A stretch of DNA of 64,000 bases from Solibacillus cecembensis (GTDB taxonomy: Bacteria; Bacillota; Bacilli; Bacillales_A; Planococcaceae): the NCBI RefSeq assembly GCF_001439635.1, contig NZ_LMBZ01000005.1:66858-130857 (forward strand), given 5' to 3'. Under the pieces are notes generated by a model. That model saw only the letters and a list, made by a program, of their open reading frames with translations. It had not been told where the DNA came from and did not search any database. This document shows, piece by piece, positions 1-9,431 of this stretch. Position 1 is the stretch's first letter. Every line of letters starts with the position of its first letter. The translations under genes were made by a program, and so were the position numbers.

Positions 1-640
1 TCGTTGCGCCAACTAACTTCATAATTTCAATCTCTTCTTTACGTGCAATAATCGTAATTCGGATCGTATTCGATATTAAAAACATCGCTGTAAATAATAA
101 ACCGACAATTAACACTAACCCAACATTTCGAGCAATATCTATGAAGTTAAATAACTTTTCTACTTTACCTTCACCATATTTAACTTCATGTGTATGTTCT
201 AAACCATCAATTTTTTTCGCTACTTCCGCTGTTTTTAATGGGTCTGCCGCTTTGACATAAAGGACATTATACAACGGGTTATTTTGTTCATATAAGCTTA
301 ACTCATCTCCAAAATCTTTGACCAACTTATTTAATTCTGCATCTTTTGAAGAATATGTAACTTCCTCTACATCTTTTAACTTCTTAATCCCATCAATTAA
401 TTGTTTCTCGATTTTTTTCATTTCAACTTCATCTGGAATAATTTCAATCATTACGCGAATTTCAACATCATTTTCTAAATCTGAAGCCACTTTATTCAAG
501 TTTAGCATGATTGCCATAAAGACTCCGACTAATAATAATGTGACTGTTACCGCACTGATTGAGGCAATTGACATCCAACTATTTCGCCCTAATGATTTAA
601 TACTCTCTCTAAAATGGCGCGCAAGTGTTCTACCCTTCAT
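1..640 (-). CDS. ftsX: Cell-division ABC transporter permease FtsX (partial, 3' end outside window)
   Basis: FtsX is the membrane partner of FtsE and transmits ATP hydrolysis to peptidoglycan hydrolases. I translated it by hand from the ATG at 640: it starts MKGRTLARHFRESIKSLGRN and is followed by a hydrophobic segment (ISAVTVTLLLVGVFMAIML, about residues 28-46), then the extracellular region rich in charged residues, as in Gram-positive FtsX. Its start lies inside the last codons of ftsE (11-base overlap), so the two are translationally coupled. The C-terminal half lies beyond the left edge of the window. Confidence 0.93.
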   Translation of the reverse strand, partial: MKGRTLARHFRESIKSLGRNSWMSIASISAVTVTLLLVGVFMAIMLNLNKVASDLENDVEIRVMIEIIPDEVEMKKIEKQLIDGIKKLKDVEEVTYSSKDAELNKLVKDFGDELSLYEQNNPLYNVLYVKAADPLKTAEVAKKIDGLEHTHEVKYGEGKVEKLFNFIDIARNVGLVLIVGLLFTAMFLISNTIRITIIARKEEIEIMKLVGAT

Positions 641-1316
641 AGCCGTAGTCACCTCCGTACTCATCACGGACAATCATGCCGCCTTCAACAGCGATCACAC
701 GTTTACGAATGGTATTCACAATTTCTCGGTTATGTGTAGCCATGACGATTGTCGTACCTTGACGATTAATTTCTTCAAATATATTCATAATTTCCCACGA
801 CGTATCGGGATCTAGATTTCCTGTTGGCTCATCGGCAATCATCACTTTAGGACGATTCACAATAGAACGAGCAATCGAAACACGTTGCTGCTCGCCACCT
901 GATAATTCACTTGGGAACATGCGTACTTTATGCTTTAAGCCGACTAATTCTAATACTTCCATCACACGCTGACGAATGACTTTTGGTTGCTCTTCAATAA
1001 CTTCCATCGCGAATGCAACATTTTCATACACCGTAAGTCGTGGCAATAATTTAAAATCCTGGAACACAACACCTAATTGACGGCGCAAATGTGGAATGCG
1101 ACTCGCCTTTAATGTACGTAAGTTAATACCGTTTACCATCACGTCACCTGATGTCGGCTTTTCTTCGCGATACATCAGTTTAATAAATGTTGATTTCCCT
1201 GCACCACTCGGTCCAACAACATAAACAAACTCGCCCTTTTTTATTTCTATCGTTATTCCGTTTGCTGCAACAACACCATTTGGATACTTTTTCACAACAT
1301 TTTTCATTTGAATCAT
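630..1316 (-). CDS. ftsE: Cell-division ATP-binding protein FtsE
   Basis: ABC ATPase of 228 residues that works with FtsX at the membrane to control cell-wall hydrolysis (in Bacilli, the CwlO-type endopeptidase). Walker A GPSGAGKST, signature LSGGEQQR, and Walker B VMIADEPTGNLDP are all visible. A longer reading frame begins with GTG at 1328, but that GTG is part of the Shine-Dalgarno AGGTGG; the ATG at 1316, eight bases after it, fits the FtsE start MIQMKNV. An extended -10 promoter lies about 60 bases upstream. Confidence 0.96.
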   Translation of the reverse strand: MIQMKNVVKKYPNGVVAANGITIEIKKGEFVYVVGPSGAGKSTFIKLMYREEKPTSGDVMVNGINLRTLKASRIPHLRRQLGVVFQDFKLLPRLTVYENVAFAMEVIEEQPKVIRQRVMEVLELVGLKHKVRMFPSELSGGEQQRVSIARSIVNRPKVMIADEPTGNLDPDTSWEIMNIFEEINRQGTTIVMATHNREIVNTIRKRVIAVEGGMIVRDEYGGDYGYEG

Positions 1317-1374
1317 TAACGAAACCACCTAAGTTCTATCACTAGAAATTTAATTTTAGTTTTTCTCTACATAG

Positions 1375-1383
1375 ATTATAACA
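1375..1383 (-). promoter_or_regulatory. Candidate extended -10 promoter of ftsEX
   Basis: On the minus strand the sequence reads TGTTATAAT, an extended -10 element (TGnTATAAT). No convincing -35 hexamer sits at the usual spacing. It is the best promoter-like element between the yvlB-like gene's terminator and ftsE. Confidence 0.45.
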
Positions 1384-1555
1384 CTTTGAAACACTAGTAT
1401 TATTACAATTTCTTTTCATTCTTACTACTAAACTTGTATTTCGACACAAATATTGGAAATCCCTTTATATATTAGCAGGAAAATAGACTTTAAGACATAT
1501 GTAATTTAATTTTTTACCCAAGAACGCGCTTTTCCCCTAAATTTAGAGAAAAACG

Positions 1556-1598
1556 CAAAAAAAGAATGCCCTATTCACCTTAGTGACATGACATTCTT
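1556..1598 (-). terminator. Intrinsic terminator after the YvlB-like gene
   Basis: On the minus strand AGAATG ... CATTCT forms a stem around an AT-rich loop, followed by a T-run. It lies just downstream of the stop at 1613. A second inverted repeat (about 1527-1556) lies immediately beyond it. Confidence 0.6.
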
Positions 1599-1612
1599 CC
1601 CACTTCTATCAA

Positions 1613-2836
1613 TTACTTCGTCGTGTAACGAACTAATACAGTACCTGTACGTGATTCTCCAACAAGCTTTAGTAATTTTGCACCGGCCAATTCTTTATTA
1701 AAACGAATTGACTTTAATAACAACTGCTCTGCCTCTTCATGCAATGTTACATCGCTTAATCCGACATCCGCTTTACCTAGGTTTGAGAAAATTTGACCAT
1801 CAATCGCAACGGTTTTTGGCACATAAATTTCAACCGTTCCCGCCATTGTACGAGCTTTCACTTTATGTGCATCGCTACTAGAAGTCGTCACAACGACATG
1901 TCCGTTAAAAGATTCCGCCTCTACTTCTTTTAATTCGCCATCAATATAAATACGGCCATTTGCAGTTTCGACTTCCAAATCTTCGCCCTTTACTTGACGT
2001 GCTTCAATTGAGCCATTGCTCGACTGCAGTTCTGCATGATTAAACTCAGCATTTTCTAAACGAACAATACCGTTATATGTTTTAACTTTAATCAATTTCG
2101 CATCTAAACCTTCAATCGATACACCACCATGTAATAAACGCGCAATAAAGACATCATAATGCTTTTCTGGAATTGCCATGCGGATTTTTAATTGCGTAAA
2201 TTTATGCGATGAGTGAACCGTCAATTTTTGATCCTGAAGCGTCGCTAAATTTTCAACGATTGCAGTTATCGTTTCTTCTTCTGTACCCTTTGCTTGCGTT
2301 TTCACATGAACATCTATCGTCAAAATTGCATCCGTTGTTTTGATTACTTCTATTTTCCCATTCGCAACATCTAATTCAATTCCATTTACGTCTTCTGCTG
2401 CGTAAGCATACGTTTTATTGAATTCCACTTTTTCACCAAACGGCATGTCGATATCTAAATCTTTTAACTTAGATAAAGTAGAACCCATTAAACCCGCCAT
2501 ACGCGTACCAAAATGCGATAAATCTTGCTTAAGCTCATGCATAAATTCATCCATTTTTTTATTTGCATCTTTATCATTAAATGCTTTTCCGAAAATATCT
2601 TCAAAGCCTGTTGTTTTACGTTTTTCTTCAAAAATCGGTTCATCTTCGTATATCTTTTTTGAAATTTTTGGCTCTTCATCTTGTTGAGCCTCTTTTTCTA
2701 ACTGTACGGGTAAAACTTCTGTCGTTTGAGTGGATTCCTTTTGCGGCGACAATTTTTCTAGTAATCCAATCGCCTCTTCTGCCGTAATTACACCGTTTTC
2801 AACCAATTGTAAAATTCGTTTACGTTCACTTTGCAT
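1613..2836 (-). CDS. DUF4097 family protein, YvlB-like
   Basis: A 407-residue protein. The N-terminus (MQSERKRILQLVENGVITAE) is the short helical module seen in YvlB/SHOCT-like proteins (about residues 1-35). A charged linker follows, then a C-terminal beta-rich DUF4097 region with repeated short adhesin-like strands (ELDVANGKIEVI, VKTYNGIVRLENA, VETANGRIYIDG). In B. subtilis yvlABCD lies after uvrBA, as here, which supports the YvlB assignment. No TM segment is obvious. ATG 2836 is chosen over the longer frame (start 2869) because a strong GGGAGG precedes it. That SD is inside a hairpin described separately. Its function is not established; homologues are linked to envelope stress. Confidence 0.75.
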   Translation of the reverse strand: MQSERKRILQLVENGVITAEEAIGLLEKLSPQKESTQTTEVLPVQLEKEAQQDEEPKISKKIYEDEPIFEEKRKTTGFEDIFGKAFNDKDANKKMDEFMHELKQDLSHFGTRMAGLMGSTLSKLKDLDIDMPFGEKVEFNKTYAYAAEDVNGIELDVANGKIEVIKTTDAILTIDVHVKTQAKGTEEETITAIVENLATLQDQKLTVHSSHKFTQLKIRMAIPEKHYDVFIARLLHGGVSIEGLDAKLIKVKTYNGIVRLENAEFNHAELQSSNGSIEARQVKGEDLEVETANGRIYIDGELKEVEAESFNGHVVVTTSSSDAHKVKARTMAGTVEIYVPKTVAIDGQIFSNLGKADVGLSDVTLHEEAEQLLLKSIRFNKELAGAKLLKLVGESRTGTVLVRYTTK

Positions 2837-2845
2837 AAAAAAATT

Positions 2846-2886
2846 CCTCCCTCTATTTCGTATACCCATATATACGAGGAGGGAGG
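2846..2886 (-). promoter_or_regulatory. Hairpin overlapping the SD of the YvlB-like gene (attenuator or SD-sequestering)
   Basis: An 8-bp perfect inverted repeat, CCTCCCTC (2846-2853) and GAGGGAGG (2879-2886), encloses a second 6-bp stem CGTATA/TATACG (2859-2864, 2871-2876). In the minus-strand RNA the 3' arm is the Shine-Dalgarno of the YvlB-like gene, and it is followed directly by AATTTTTTT and then the ATG. The structure could therefore terminate uvrBA read-through, hide the ribosome site, or both. Confidence 0.65.
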
Positions 2887-2954
2887 ATAAAAGGTTTCAT
2901 TTACACGCTAAAAATTCAATCGGTACGTACGTATGCCCGAAACTTTCGATGCAT

Positions 2955-5822
2955 TTATTTCTTTTGTGCCACAGCAATTTTGTCATCCATTCGTTCACGG
3001 TCACGTTCTAAAATTGGCTTTAAGTAGTATCCTGTATAGCTTTCTTTTACTTCTGCAACTTTTTCAGGCGTGCCGGTCGTTAGGATTGTTCCTCCGCCAT
3101 CGCCACCTTCTGGACCTAAATCGATAATATGATCCGCTGTTTTAATGACATCTAAATTATGTTCAATGACCAGCACGGTTTCTCCATTTTCAACTAAACG
3201 CTGTAACACAACAAGTAAGCGTGAAATATCGTCCACATGTAGACCTGTCGTCGGCTCATCTAAAATATAAAACGATTTTCCGTTCGAACGTTTATGCAGC
3301 TCAGACGCCAGTTTTACACGCTGTGCCTCACCGCCCGAAAGCGTTGTAGCGGGTTGTCCTAATTTAATATAGCCGAGCCCTACATCAACAATCGTTTGAA
3401 GCTTACGTTGAATTTTTGGTAAATTACTGAAAAACTCAAGCGCATTTTCTACAGTCATTTCTAAAATATCCGAAATATTTTTGTCCTTATAACGGATTTC
3501 GAGCGTTTCACGATTATAGCGCTTACCATGACAAATTTCACATGGCACATATACATCCGGTAAGAAGTGCATTTCAATTTTAATGATACCGTCTCCACGA
3601 CAAGCTTCACAGCGTCCGCCTTTCACATTAAATGAAAAACGTCCCTTTTTATAGCCGCGTACTTTCGCTTCATTTGTCATCGCAAATACATCGCGCACAT
3701 CATCAAATACACCTATATATGTCGCAGGATTCGAACGTGGTGTGCGCCCAATTGGTGATTGGTCGACTTCAATGACCTTTTCTAATTGTTCGATTCCTTC
3801 AATTGATTTATGTGCACCCGGCTTTACTTTTGAACGATTTAACTTCGATGCGAGTGACTTATATAAAATTTCATTCACAAGCGTCGATTTTCCAGACCCT
3901 GAAACGCCTGTTACAGCAATAAACTGTCCTAATGGAATGTCCACAGACACATTTTTTAAGTTGTTTTCTGTCGCACCCTTTATTTTCAACATACGTCCAT
4001 CAGGTTTACGTCGCTCTAAAGGAAGCGGGATAAATTTCTTGCCACTTAAATATTGACCCGTGATGGAGTCTTTATTTTTCATTACTTGTTTCGGGGTTCC
4101 TTGCGCAATAATTTGCCCACCGTGAACACCCGCACCAGGACCGATATCAATTAAATGATCGGCCGCAAGCATCGTGTCTTCATCATGCTCAACGATAATT
4201 AATGTATTGCCTAAGTCACGCATATTTTCAAGCGTATGGATTAAGCGATCATTATCACGCTGATGCAGACCAATTGACGGCTCATCCAGTATATAAAGGA
4301 CGCCTGATAAACGCGACCCAATTTGAGTAGCCAGTCGAATACGCTGTGCCTCACCGCCCGATAACGTACCCGCTGCACGTGATAGCGTTAAATAGTTCAA
4401 ACCAACATCCAATAAAAATCTTAGTCGTTCTATTACTTCTCGAATAATTAATTTTGCAATTTGCTTTTCTTTTTCCGTCAGCTCAACCGAATTGAAAAAG
4501 TCATACATTTCTTGAATTGAGCGACGAGTAGCTTCAGAAATATTTTGGTCTTTAATTTTCACTGCTAGCGATTCCGTCTTTAAACGATGGCCTTTACATG
4601 ACTGACATGGCTGCTCCGTCATATATTTTTGCAATTGATCGCGCACATAATCGGAAGAAGAATCTTTAAAACGGCGCTCAATATTGTGGACGACCCCTTC
4701 AAATTCAATATCCTTTTTATAATGGCTACCATAATCATTAATAAAATCAAAATGAATTTTGTCTTTGCCTGAGCCGTATAAAATTTTGTCCATCAAATCT
4801 TTTGGAATATCTTTCACTGGAATATCCATTGCAATCGAATAATGCTTACAAACAGCTGCTAATAATTGCGGATAATATTGTGATGATACCGACTCCCAAG
4901 GTGCAATCGCAGTTTCAAGTAATGTTTTATCCCAATCTGGAATAACGAGCTCTAAATCTACTTTTGTCTTACTGCCTAAACCATCGCATGTTGGACACGC
5001 ACCAAATGGACTGTTAAATGAAAACATGCGCGGCTCTAATTCACCAATCGAAAATCCGCAATGCGGACAAGCATGATGTTCACTAAATAATAATTCCTCA
5101 TGCTCCATCACATCGACTAGTACGCGGCCTTCCGCTAGTCTTAACGCAGCCTCCAAAGAATCACTTAAACGAGATTCCACGCCTTCTTTTACAACGACGC
5201 GGTCAATCACTACTTCAATCGTATGCTTTTTATTTTTATCCAACTCAATATGATCATCTAAATCACGCAGCTCCCCGTTCAGACGAATTCGAACATAGCC
5301 TTGCTGCTTCAAATCTTCAATGAGTTTCACATGTGTCCCTTTTTTCCCTTCTACAACAGGTGCAAGGAGCTGCATTTTTGTGCGTTCAGGGAACTCCATT
5401 AAACGATCCACCATTTGCTCAATTGTTTGTGACGTAATTTCAATCCCGTGCTTCGGACAAATCGGCTTACCAATGCGAGCATAGAGTAATCGTAAATAAT
5501 CATAGATTTCCGTCACTGTACCTACCGTCGAACGTGGATTACGGCTCGTCGTTTTTTGATCGATTGAAATGGCAGGCGATAACCCTTCTATTGTATCGAC
5601 ATCCGGCTTATCCATTTGCCCTAAAAATTGACGCGCATAGGCAGATAGGGACTCTACATAACGTCGCTGTCCCTCTGCATAAATCGTATCGAATGCGAGT
5701 GAAGACTTACCCGAACCAGAAAGTCCCGTCACAACAACAATTTTGTCACGTGGAATGGTAACATCTATATTTTTTAAATTATGTGCTCTTGCTCCTTGTA
5801 CTACAATCTCTGTATTTTTCAC
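2955..5822 (-). CDS. uvrA: UvrABC excinuclease subunit A
   Basis: DNA damage recognition ATPase of nucleotide excision repair, 955 residues, a normal UvrA length. Visible: first Walker [14 protein letters not shown] near residue 31, a zinc module CPHC...CPTC, signature [12 protein letters not shown], second Walker [16 protein letters not shown], a second zinc module CEAC...CEIC, and the second signature [12 protein letters not shown] with Walker [11 protein letters not shown]. The start codon is GTG at 5822, six bases after the uvrB stop, with an SD (AGAAGGG) inside the end of uvrB. It forms an operon with uvrB under the LexA site upstream. Confidence 0.98.
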   Translation of the reverse strand: MKNTEIVVQGARAHNLKNIDVTIPRDKIVVVTGLSGSGKSSLAFDTIYAEGQRRYVESLSAYARQFLGQMDKPDVDTIEGLSPAISIDQKTTSRNPRSTVGTVTEIYDYLRLLYARIGKPICPKHGIEITSQTIEQMVDRLMEFPERTKMQLLAPVVEGKKGTHVKLIEDLKQQGYVRIRLNGELRDLDDHIELDKNKKHTIEVVIDRVVVKEGVESRLSDSLEAALRLAEGRVLVDVMEHEELLFSEHHACPHCGFSIGELEPRMFSFNSPFGACPTCDGLGSKTKVDLELVIPDWDKTLLETAIAPWESVSSQYYPQLLAAVCKHYSIAMDIPVKDIPKDLMDKILYGSGKDKIHFDFINDYGSHYKKDIEFEGVVHNIERRFKDSSSDYVRDQLQKYMTEQPCQSCKGHRLKTESLAVKIKDQNISEATRRSIQEMYDFFNSVELTEKEKQIAKLIIREVIERLRFLLDVGLNYLTLSRAAGTLSGGEAQRIRLATQIGSRLSGVLYILDEPSIGLHQRDNDRLIHTLENMRDLGNTLIIVEHDEDTMLAADHLIDIGPGAGVHGGQIIAQGTPKQVMKNKDSITGQYLSGKKFIPLPLERRKPDGRMLKIKGATENNLKNVSVDIPLGQFIAVTGVSGSGKSTLVNEILYKSLASKLNRSKVKPGAHKSIEGIEQLEKVIEVDQSPIGRTPRSNPATYIGVFDDVRDVFAMTNEAKVRGYKKGRFSFNVKGGRCEACRGDGIIKIEMHFLPDVYVPCEICHGKRYNRETLEIRYKDKNISDILEMTVENALEFFSNLPKIQRKLQTIVDVGLGYIKLGQPATTLSGGEAQRVKLASELHKRSNGKSFYILDEPTTGLHVDDISRLLVVLQRLVENGETVLVIEHNLDVIKTADHIIDLGPEGGDGGGTILTTGTPEKVAEVKESYTGYYLKPILERDRERMDDKIAVAQKK

Positions 5823-5828
5823 GATTTT

Positions 5829-7811
5829 TCACCCTTCTGCCTTCAATTCGAATATCATGTCACGCAATTCTGCCGCGCGCTCGAAATCAAGTGCTTTCGC
5901 TGCTTCCTTCATTTCAAGCTGCAACGTTTCAACTAATTTTTCAAGTTCCTTCTTCGTCAGCTTCTTACCGCCCGTTACTTTTGTAATATATTGTTCTTCC
6001 TCTTCCGCAGCTTTCGTAGCTCGAATGATGTCAGGTATTTTCTTAATAATCGTTTTTGGCGTAATGCCATGCTTTTCATTGTAAGCGATTTGAATTTCGC
6101 GACGTCTTTGCGTTTCGCCAATCGCCTTTTTCATCGATTCGGTCATATTATTCGCGTACATAATAACATGCCCATTGGAGTTACGCGCGGCACGTCCGAT
6201 TGTTTGAATGAGTGACCGCTCCGAACGTAAAAACCCTTCTTTATCTGCATCCAATATGGCTACAAGGGAAACTTCTGGTATATCTAAACCTTCTCGCAAT
6301 AAATTAATGCCGACTAATACATCGTGCGTTCCTTTTCGGAGCTCTCGGATAATTTCGATGCGCTCCAATGTTTTAATTTCTGAGTGTAAATATTCAACTT
6401 TTAAGCCCATTTCCTTTAAATAATTCGTCAAATCCTCAGACATTTTTTTCGTTAATGTCGTTATAAGTACACGCTCTTTTTTTCGAATGCGCTCATGAAT
6501 TTCATCGATTAAATCATCAATTTGCCCTTCAATTGGTCGCACTTCTAACGTTGGATCAAGCAGCCCTGTTGGACGAATAATTTGCTGAACCATTTCAGGT
6601 GTATGCTCTAACTCATACGGTCCCGGTGTGGCCGATACATAAATCGCTTGATGCACTTTCGATTGAAACTCATCCAATTTTAATGGACGGTTATCAAGCG
6701 CGGATGGCAAACGGAAACCGTGATCTACTAATACTTGTTTACGTGCTTGGTCACCATTATACATACCACGAACTTGCGGTAATGTAACATGACTTTCATC
6801 CACAACAAGTAAAAAATCCTTTGGGAAATAATCAATCAATGTATACGGTGTGGCACCCGCTTCTCGCAATGTTAAATGGCGTGAATAGTTTTCGATGCCT
6901 GAGCAAAATCCCATTTCACGCATCATTTCTAAATCATAATTTGTCCGTTGTTCTAAACGCTGTGCCTCTAATAAACGGTCTTCTGCACGCAACTTTTCTA
7001 AGCGCACTTGTAATTCTTGTTCTATATTTTCAATCGCAACTTTCATTTTTTCTTCTCGTGTTACGAAGTGAGATGCTGGGAAAATTGCCACATGCTCACG
7101 CTCAGTTAAAATTTCACCCGTTAGTGCATCGACTTCTCGAATGCGATCAATTTCATCTCCAAAAAACTCAATGCGCACACATTGTTCATCGCGGGATGCT
7201 GGGAAAATCTCTACTACATCCCCACGCACACGAAATGTTCCACGCGTAAAATTAATATCATTGCGTTCATATTGAATATCAACAAGTTTACGCAATAGCT
7301 GATTGCGCTCAATTTCCATACCTGTTCGAATCGATACGACCATTTCCCGATATTCCTCTGGTGAACCGAGACCGTATATACACGAGACTGAGGCAATAAT
7401 AATGACATCCTCTCGCTCAAATAGCGCCGATGTAGCCGAGTGCCTTAGCTTATCAATTTCTTCATTAATGCTCGAATCTTTTTCGATATACGTATCCGTT
7501 TGTGGCACATACGCCTCTGGTTGGAAATAATCATAGTAACTGACAAAGTACTCCACCGCATTGTCCGGGAAAAACTCTTTAAATTCACTATACAATTGGC
7601 CTGCTAATGTTTTATTATGCGCCATAATAAGCGTTGGTTTTTTCACTTGTTGGATGACATTAGAAATAGTAAAGGTTTTTCCTGTACCTGTTGCGCCTAA
7701 TAGCGTTTGCTCGAGTTTGCCTTCTTTTATTCCTTGTACGAGCTGCTCGATTGCAGCGGGCTGATCACCATTTGGTTGATAGGCAGACTGGATTGCAAAT
7801 TGTTCTGTCAT
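5829..7811 (-). CDS. uvrB: UvrABC excinuclease subunit B
   Basis: Damage-verification helicase of nucleotide excision repair, 660 residues. Walker A GATGTGKT, the beta-hairpin region [20 protein letters not shown], helicase motif VDESH, motif [11 protein letters not shown], and a C-terminal UVR motif (residues ~620-655) that contacts UvrA/UvrC are present. ATG 7811 (MTEQFAIQ) is preferred to an upstream in-frame TTG because AGAAAGGA sits 9-10 bases before it. First gene of uvrBA. Confidence 0.98.
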   Translation of the reverse strand: MTEQFAIQSAYQPNGDQPAAIEQLVQGIKEGKLEQTLLGATGTGKTFTISNVIQQVKKPTLIMAHNKTLAGQLYSEFKEFFPDNAVEYFVSYYDYFQPEAYVPQTDTYIEKDSSINEEIDKLRHSATSALFEREDVIIIASVSCIYGLGSPEEYREMVVSIRTGMEIERNQLLRKLVDIQYERNDINFTRGTFRVRGDVVEIFPASRDEQCVRIEFFGDEIDRIREVDALTGEILTEREHVAIFPASHFVTREEKMKVAIENIEQELQVRLEKLRAEDRLLEAQRLEQRTNYDLEMMREMGFCSGIENYSRHLTLREAGATPYTLIDYFPKDFLLVVDESHVTLPQVRGMYNGDQARKQVLVDHGFRLPSALDNRPLKLDEFQSKVHQAIYVSATPGPYELEHTPEMVQQIIRPTGLLDPTLEVRPIEGQIDDLIDEIHERIRKKERVLITTLTKKMSEDLTNYLKEMGLKVEYLHSEIKTLERIEIIRELRKGTHDVLVGINLLREGLDIPEVSLVAILDADKEGFLRSERSLIQTIGRAARNSNGHVIMYANNMTESMKKAIGETQRRREIQIAYNEKHGITPKTIIKKIPDIIRATKAAEEEEQYITKVTGGKKLTKKELEKLVETLQLEMKEAAKALDFERAAELRDMIFELKAEG

Positions 7812-7846
7812 ATATGGTCGTCCTTTCTTCAAATCTGTTATGTTCT

Positions 7847-7855
7847 ATTTTAGCA
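7847..7855 (-). promoter_or_regulatory. Candidate uvrBA promoter (-10)
   Basis: The minus strand reads TGCTAAAAT, an extended -10 element 36 bases before the uvrB start. The -35 region at normal spacing is poor. The LexA box lies just upstream. Confidence 0.45.
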
Positions 7856-7883
7856 TATCCTTTTTTTAATTACGAGAATTTAT

Positions 7884-7897
7884 CGAACGTATATTCG
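7884..7897 (-). promoter_or_regulatory. LexA (DinR) SOS box upstream of uvrB
   Basis: The minus strand reads CGAATATACGTTCG. This matches the Gram-positive LexA consensus CGAACRNRYGTTYG except for T in the fifth position. Its place about 75 bases before uvrB is as expected for SOS induction of uvrBA. Confidence 0.85.
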
Positions 7898-7990
7898 ATT
7901 TTATTTAGTGTTTGTTATTCAGTATGGGGATTTAAAGGGGGATTTATCACATAGGGGAGATAATTTTAAGTTGTTCGTCTAGTTAGCGAG

Positions 7991-8048
7991 TTCTATCCAT
8001 CACTTTTTGAGTTCTATCAATCACATTTACCTTTCTATCCGTCTGCCC
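7991..8048 (+). repeat. Dispersed 21-bp-period repeat, copy A (3 units)
   Basis: Three tandem units of 21 bases begin at 7991, 8012 and 8033, each starting TTCTATC. The first two carry an ATCAC core (CCATCAC, CAATCAC) and the third reads CCGTCTGCCC. Related arrays occur at about 49004-49060 and 58098-58130. All three are intergenic and in the same orientation. No coding or terminator role is evident. Confidence 0.7.
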
Positions 8049-8117
8049 TATAAATACTGCAAATAGTTAAGACATTTCACACAAAATCCTCATACGTTTT
8101 CTAAAATATTTATCCAT

Positions 8118-8149
8118 AAAAAAAATCACCTAAAAATAGGTGATTTTTT
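8118..8149 (-). terminator. Terminator after the IDEAL-domain gene
   Basis: Near-perfect stem AAAAATCACCTA/TAGGTGATTTTT with a four-base loop, flanked by A- and T-runs on both sides, so it can work in both directions. It ends three bases from the stop at 8152. Confidence 0.85.
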
Positions 8150-8151
8150 AG

Positions 8152-8394
8152 CTAGGCTATTGTTGATTGGAGTAATTCTTTTAGTTCCATTGTATAATTG
8201 ATAAATTTCTGTTCATTTTTTTGGTCCAATGACGTATCGATGAGTACTTTTAGTTGTTCGATTCGATGCATACGTTGTAAGCGATTTAAAAACAAATCTA
8301 AATAAATTTCATTCAACAATTTTTCGGCTTGATCACTGTTCGGCTGTTGGCCAACTGCTTTTAAAAAATCTGTGTACGAATAATATTTATCCAT
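8152..8394 (-). CDS. Small IDEAL-domain protein
   Basis: An 80-residue acidic/helical protein. The C-terminal part (QLKVLIDTSLDQKNEQKFIN) matches the IDEAL domain pattern, named after a conserved IDEAL motif found in Bacillales proteins of unknown role. It lacks signal peptide and TM segments. ATG 8394 is chosen: GAGGTGA lies six bases upstream, whereas an in-frame GTG at 8403 overlaps that SD. It has its own promoter and lies divergently from the ComK-family gene at 8787; whether the two are linked is unknown. Confidence 0.8.
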   Translation of the reverse strand: MDKYYSYTDFLKAVGQQPNSDQAEKLLNEIYLDLFLNRLQRMHRIEQLKVLIDTSLDQKNEQKFINYTMELKELLQSTIA

Positions 8395-8420
8395 CGATAT
8401 CACCTCAATCTCTTTTATTT

Positions 8421-8450
8421 ATTATAAAATAAACGAGCACCCATTTGCAA
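8421..8450 (-). promoter_or_regulatory. Sigma-A promoter of the IDEAL-domain gene
   Basis: The minus strand has TTGCAA (8445-8450), an 18-base spacer and a perfect TATAAT (8421-8426), about 27 bases before the start codon. Confidence 0.7.
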
Positions 8451-8786
8451 TATATTCTGAATAATTATCAACCAACAGAATTTTCTGAAAATAATGTTGA
8501 TTTTTGTATTTAATTGTATTATTTTTAATATATAGCGAAGTTTTTGTTTTAGTTCTTTTGATTAGGATGTCAAAATTACATAAAACACCGTTCACATAAT
8601 TGCTAGCTTACCCCATTCGTAAAATACGGACTTAACCAACTAGACATTTCAAATTTCAGCAGTGCGCTATGGTTAGAATGAACTTTCAACTTATCGCTAT
8701 CACAAAAATGACGCCCTCTAGCTTTCCTTATATTTTGTCGCACTCGATTTTGGACGAGCAAAAATAAATAATAAAGGGGAATTGAA
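8451..8786. other. Intergenic region between divergent IDEAL and ComK-family genes
   Basis: About 335 AT-rich bases. It must contain the promoter of the ComK-family gene, but I could not pick a convincing -35/-10 pair. A short palindrome (CAGAATTTTCTG, about 8477) is visible. I did not find a clear pair of AAAA-N5-TTTT ComK half-sites. Confidence 0.4.
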
Positions 8787-9278
8787 ATGTCGAAAAATTT
8801 ACCTCAAGTTTCTAATTACATTGCATCGAATTCTACTTATTTTTTAAAATCTATCTCGCATCGTGAAAAAACATACACCCTTGTTTCTGATAAGCATGGG
8901 AAAGTCGTTTATCCAAATAAGCCATTAAAAATTATTCGTAGTACATGCAAATTACATGGTAGTTCCTATCAAGCTAGCCAATACCAAGCAAAGCAATTTT
9001 TCGGTAAAAGCAAGCATAAATTACCGATAATGATTGCCTATGATTTTGGCGACCCATGTGTATTATTTCCCCTTTTCTCACCAAGCTCACCACAAAATAT
9101 TTGGATTGCCTTTCAATCCATTATTAACATTGTCGATCATCATGATGAAACAATTGTCACTTTTATTGACGGCTCTGAGGAACGCTTACCTTTACACTGC
9201 AAATCATTCAATCATCAATACGTCCGCGCCTCGATGTTTTATAAACATTTAATATTAAAACGCAATTCAACTTTATAA
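8787..9278 (+). CDS. comK: ComK-family competence transcription factor
   Basis: A 163-residue protein aligning by eye with B. subtilis ComK, the activator of late competence genes: the core STCKLHGSSYQAS matches ComK RSCRFFGSSYAGR, KHKLPIMI matches SHKPPIMV, and FPLFSPSSPQNIWIAF matches FPTLSSTRPQCGWISH. It ends earlier than B. subtilis ComK (192 residues) and I see no FMLYP-type C-terminal MecA-binding tail, so proteolytic control may differ. SD AAAGGGG precedes the ATG. Two more ComK-family genes lie at 14.9-15.8 kb, and the ComK targets comFA/comFC lie at 45-47 kb. Which of the paralogues is the functional regulator cannot be told here. Confidence 0.82.
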   Translation: MSKNLPQVSNYIASNSTYFLKSISHREKTYTLVSDKHGKVVYPNKPLKIIRSTCKLHGSSYQASQYQAKQFFGKSKHKLPIMIAYDFGDPCVLFPLFSPSSPQNIWIAFQSIINIVDHHDETIVTFIDGSEERLPLHCKSFNHQYVRASMFYKHLILKRNSTL

Positions 9279-9311
9279 TAACTTGCATAGCGTTCAAACT
9301 AGCGAAAATTT

Positions 9312-9358
9312 AAAAAAGCTGTCCCACCAGTCTTTTTTCATGACTTTTAGGACAGCTT
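9312..9358 (-). terminator. Terminator after prfB
   Basis: Stem AAGCTGTCC/GGACAGCTT (9316-9324, 9350-9358), followed on the minus strand by a T-run. It may also stop transcripts arriving from the comK side. Confidence 0.8.
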
Positions 9359-9431
9359 CATTATTAAGGTTTCATTACATCTAGCCATTGTTAACTAGAT
9401 TCCCACTATTTCAACTCTATATCGAAGCGAA

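Noticed and set aside
318..815. 165-codon plus-strand ORF
   Set aside because: Antisense to ftsX and ftsE, both clearly conserved proteins; a shadow frame.
1527..1556. Inverted repeat next to the yvlB-like terminator
   Set aside because: Could be a second terminator, but it lacks a T-run on either strand at the stem end; left as a note only.
3720..3745. Stretch GCAGGATTCGAACGTGG resembling a tRNA T-arm
   Set aside because: It lies inside the uvrA coding frame, and no acceptor or anticodon stem can be built around it.
6821..7249. 142-codon plus-strand ORF
   Set aside because: Antisense shadow of uvrB without SD or recognisable motif.
8470..8500. Possible ComK box upstream of the comK-like gene
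   Set aside because: AAAA and TTTT runs are present, but spacing is nine rather than five bases and such runs are common in AT-rich DNA.
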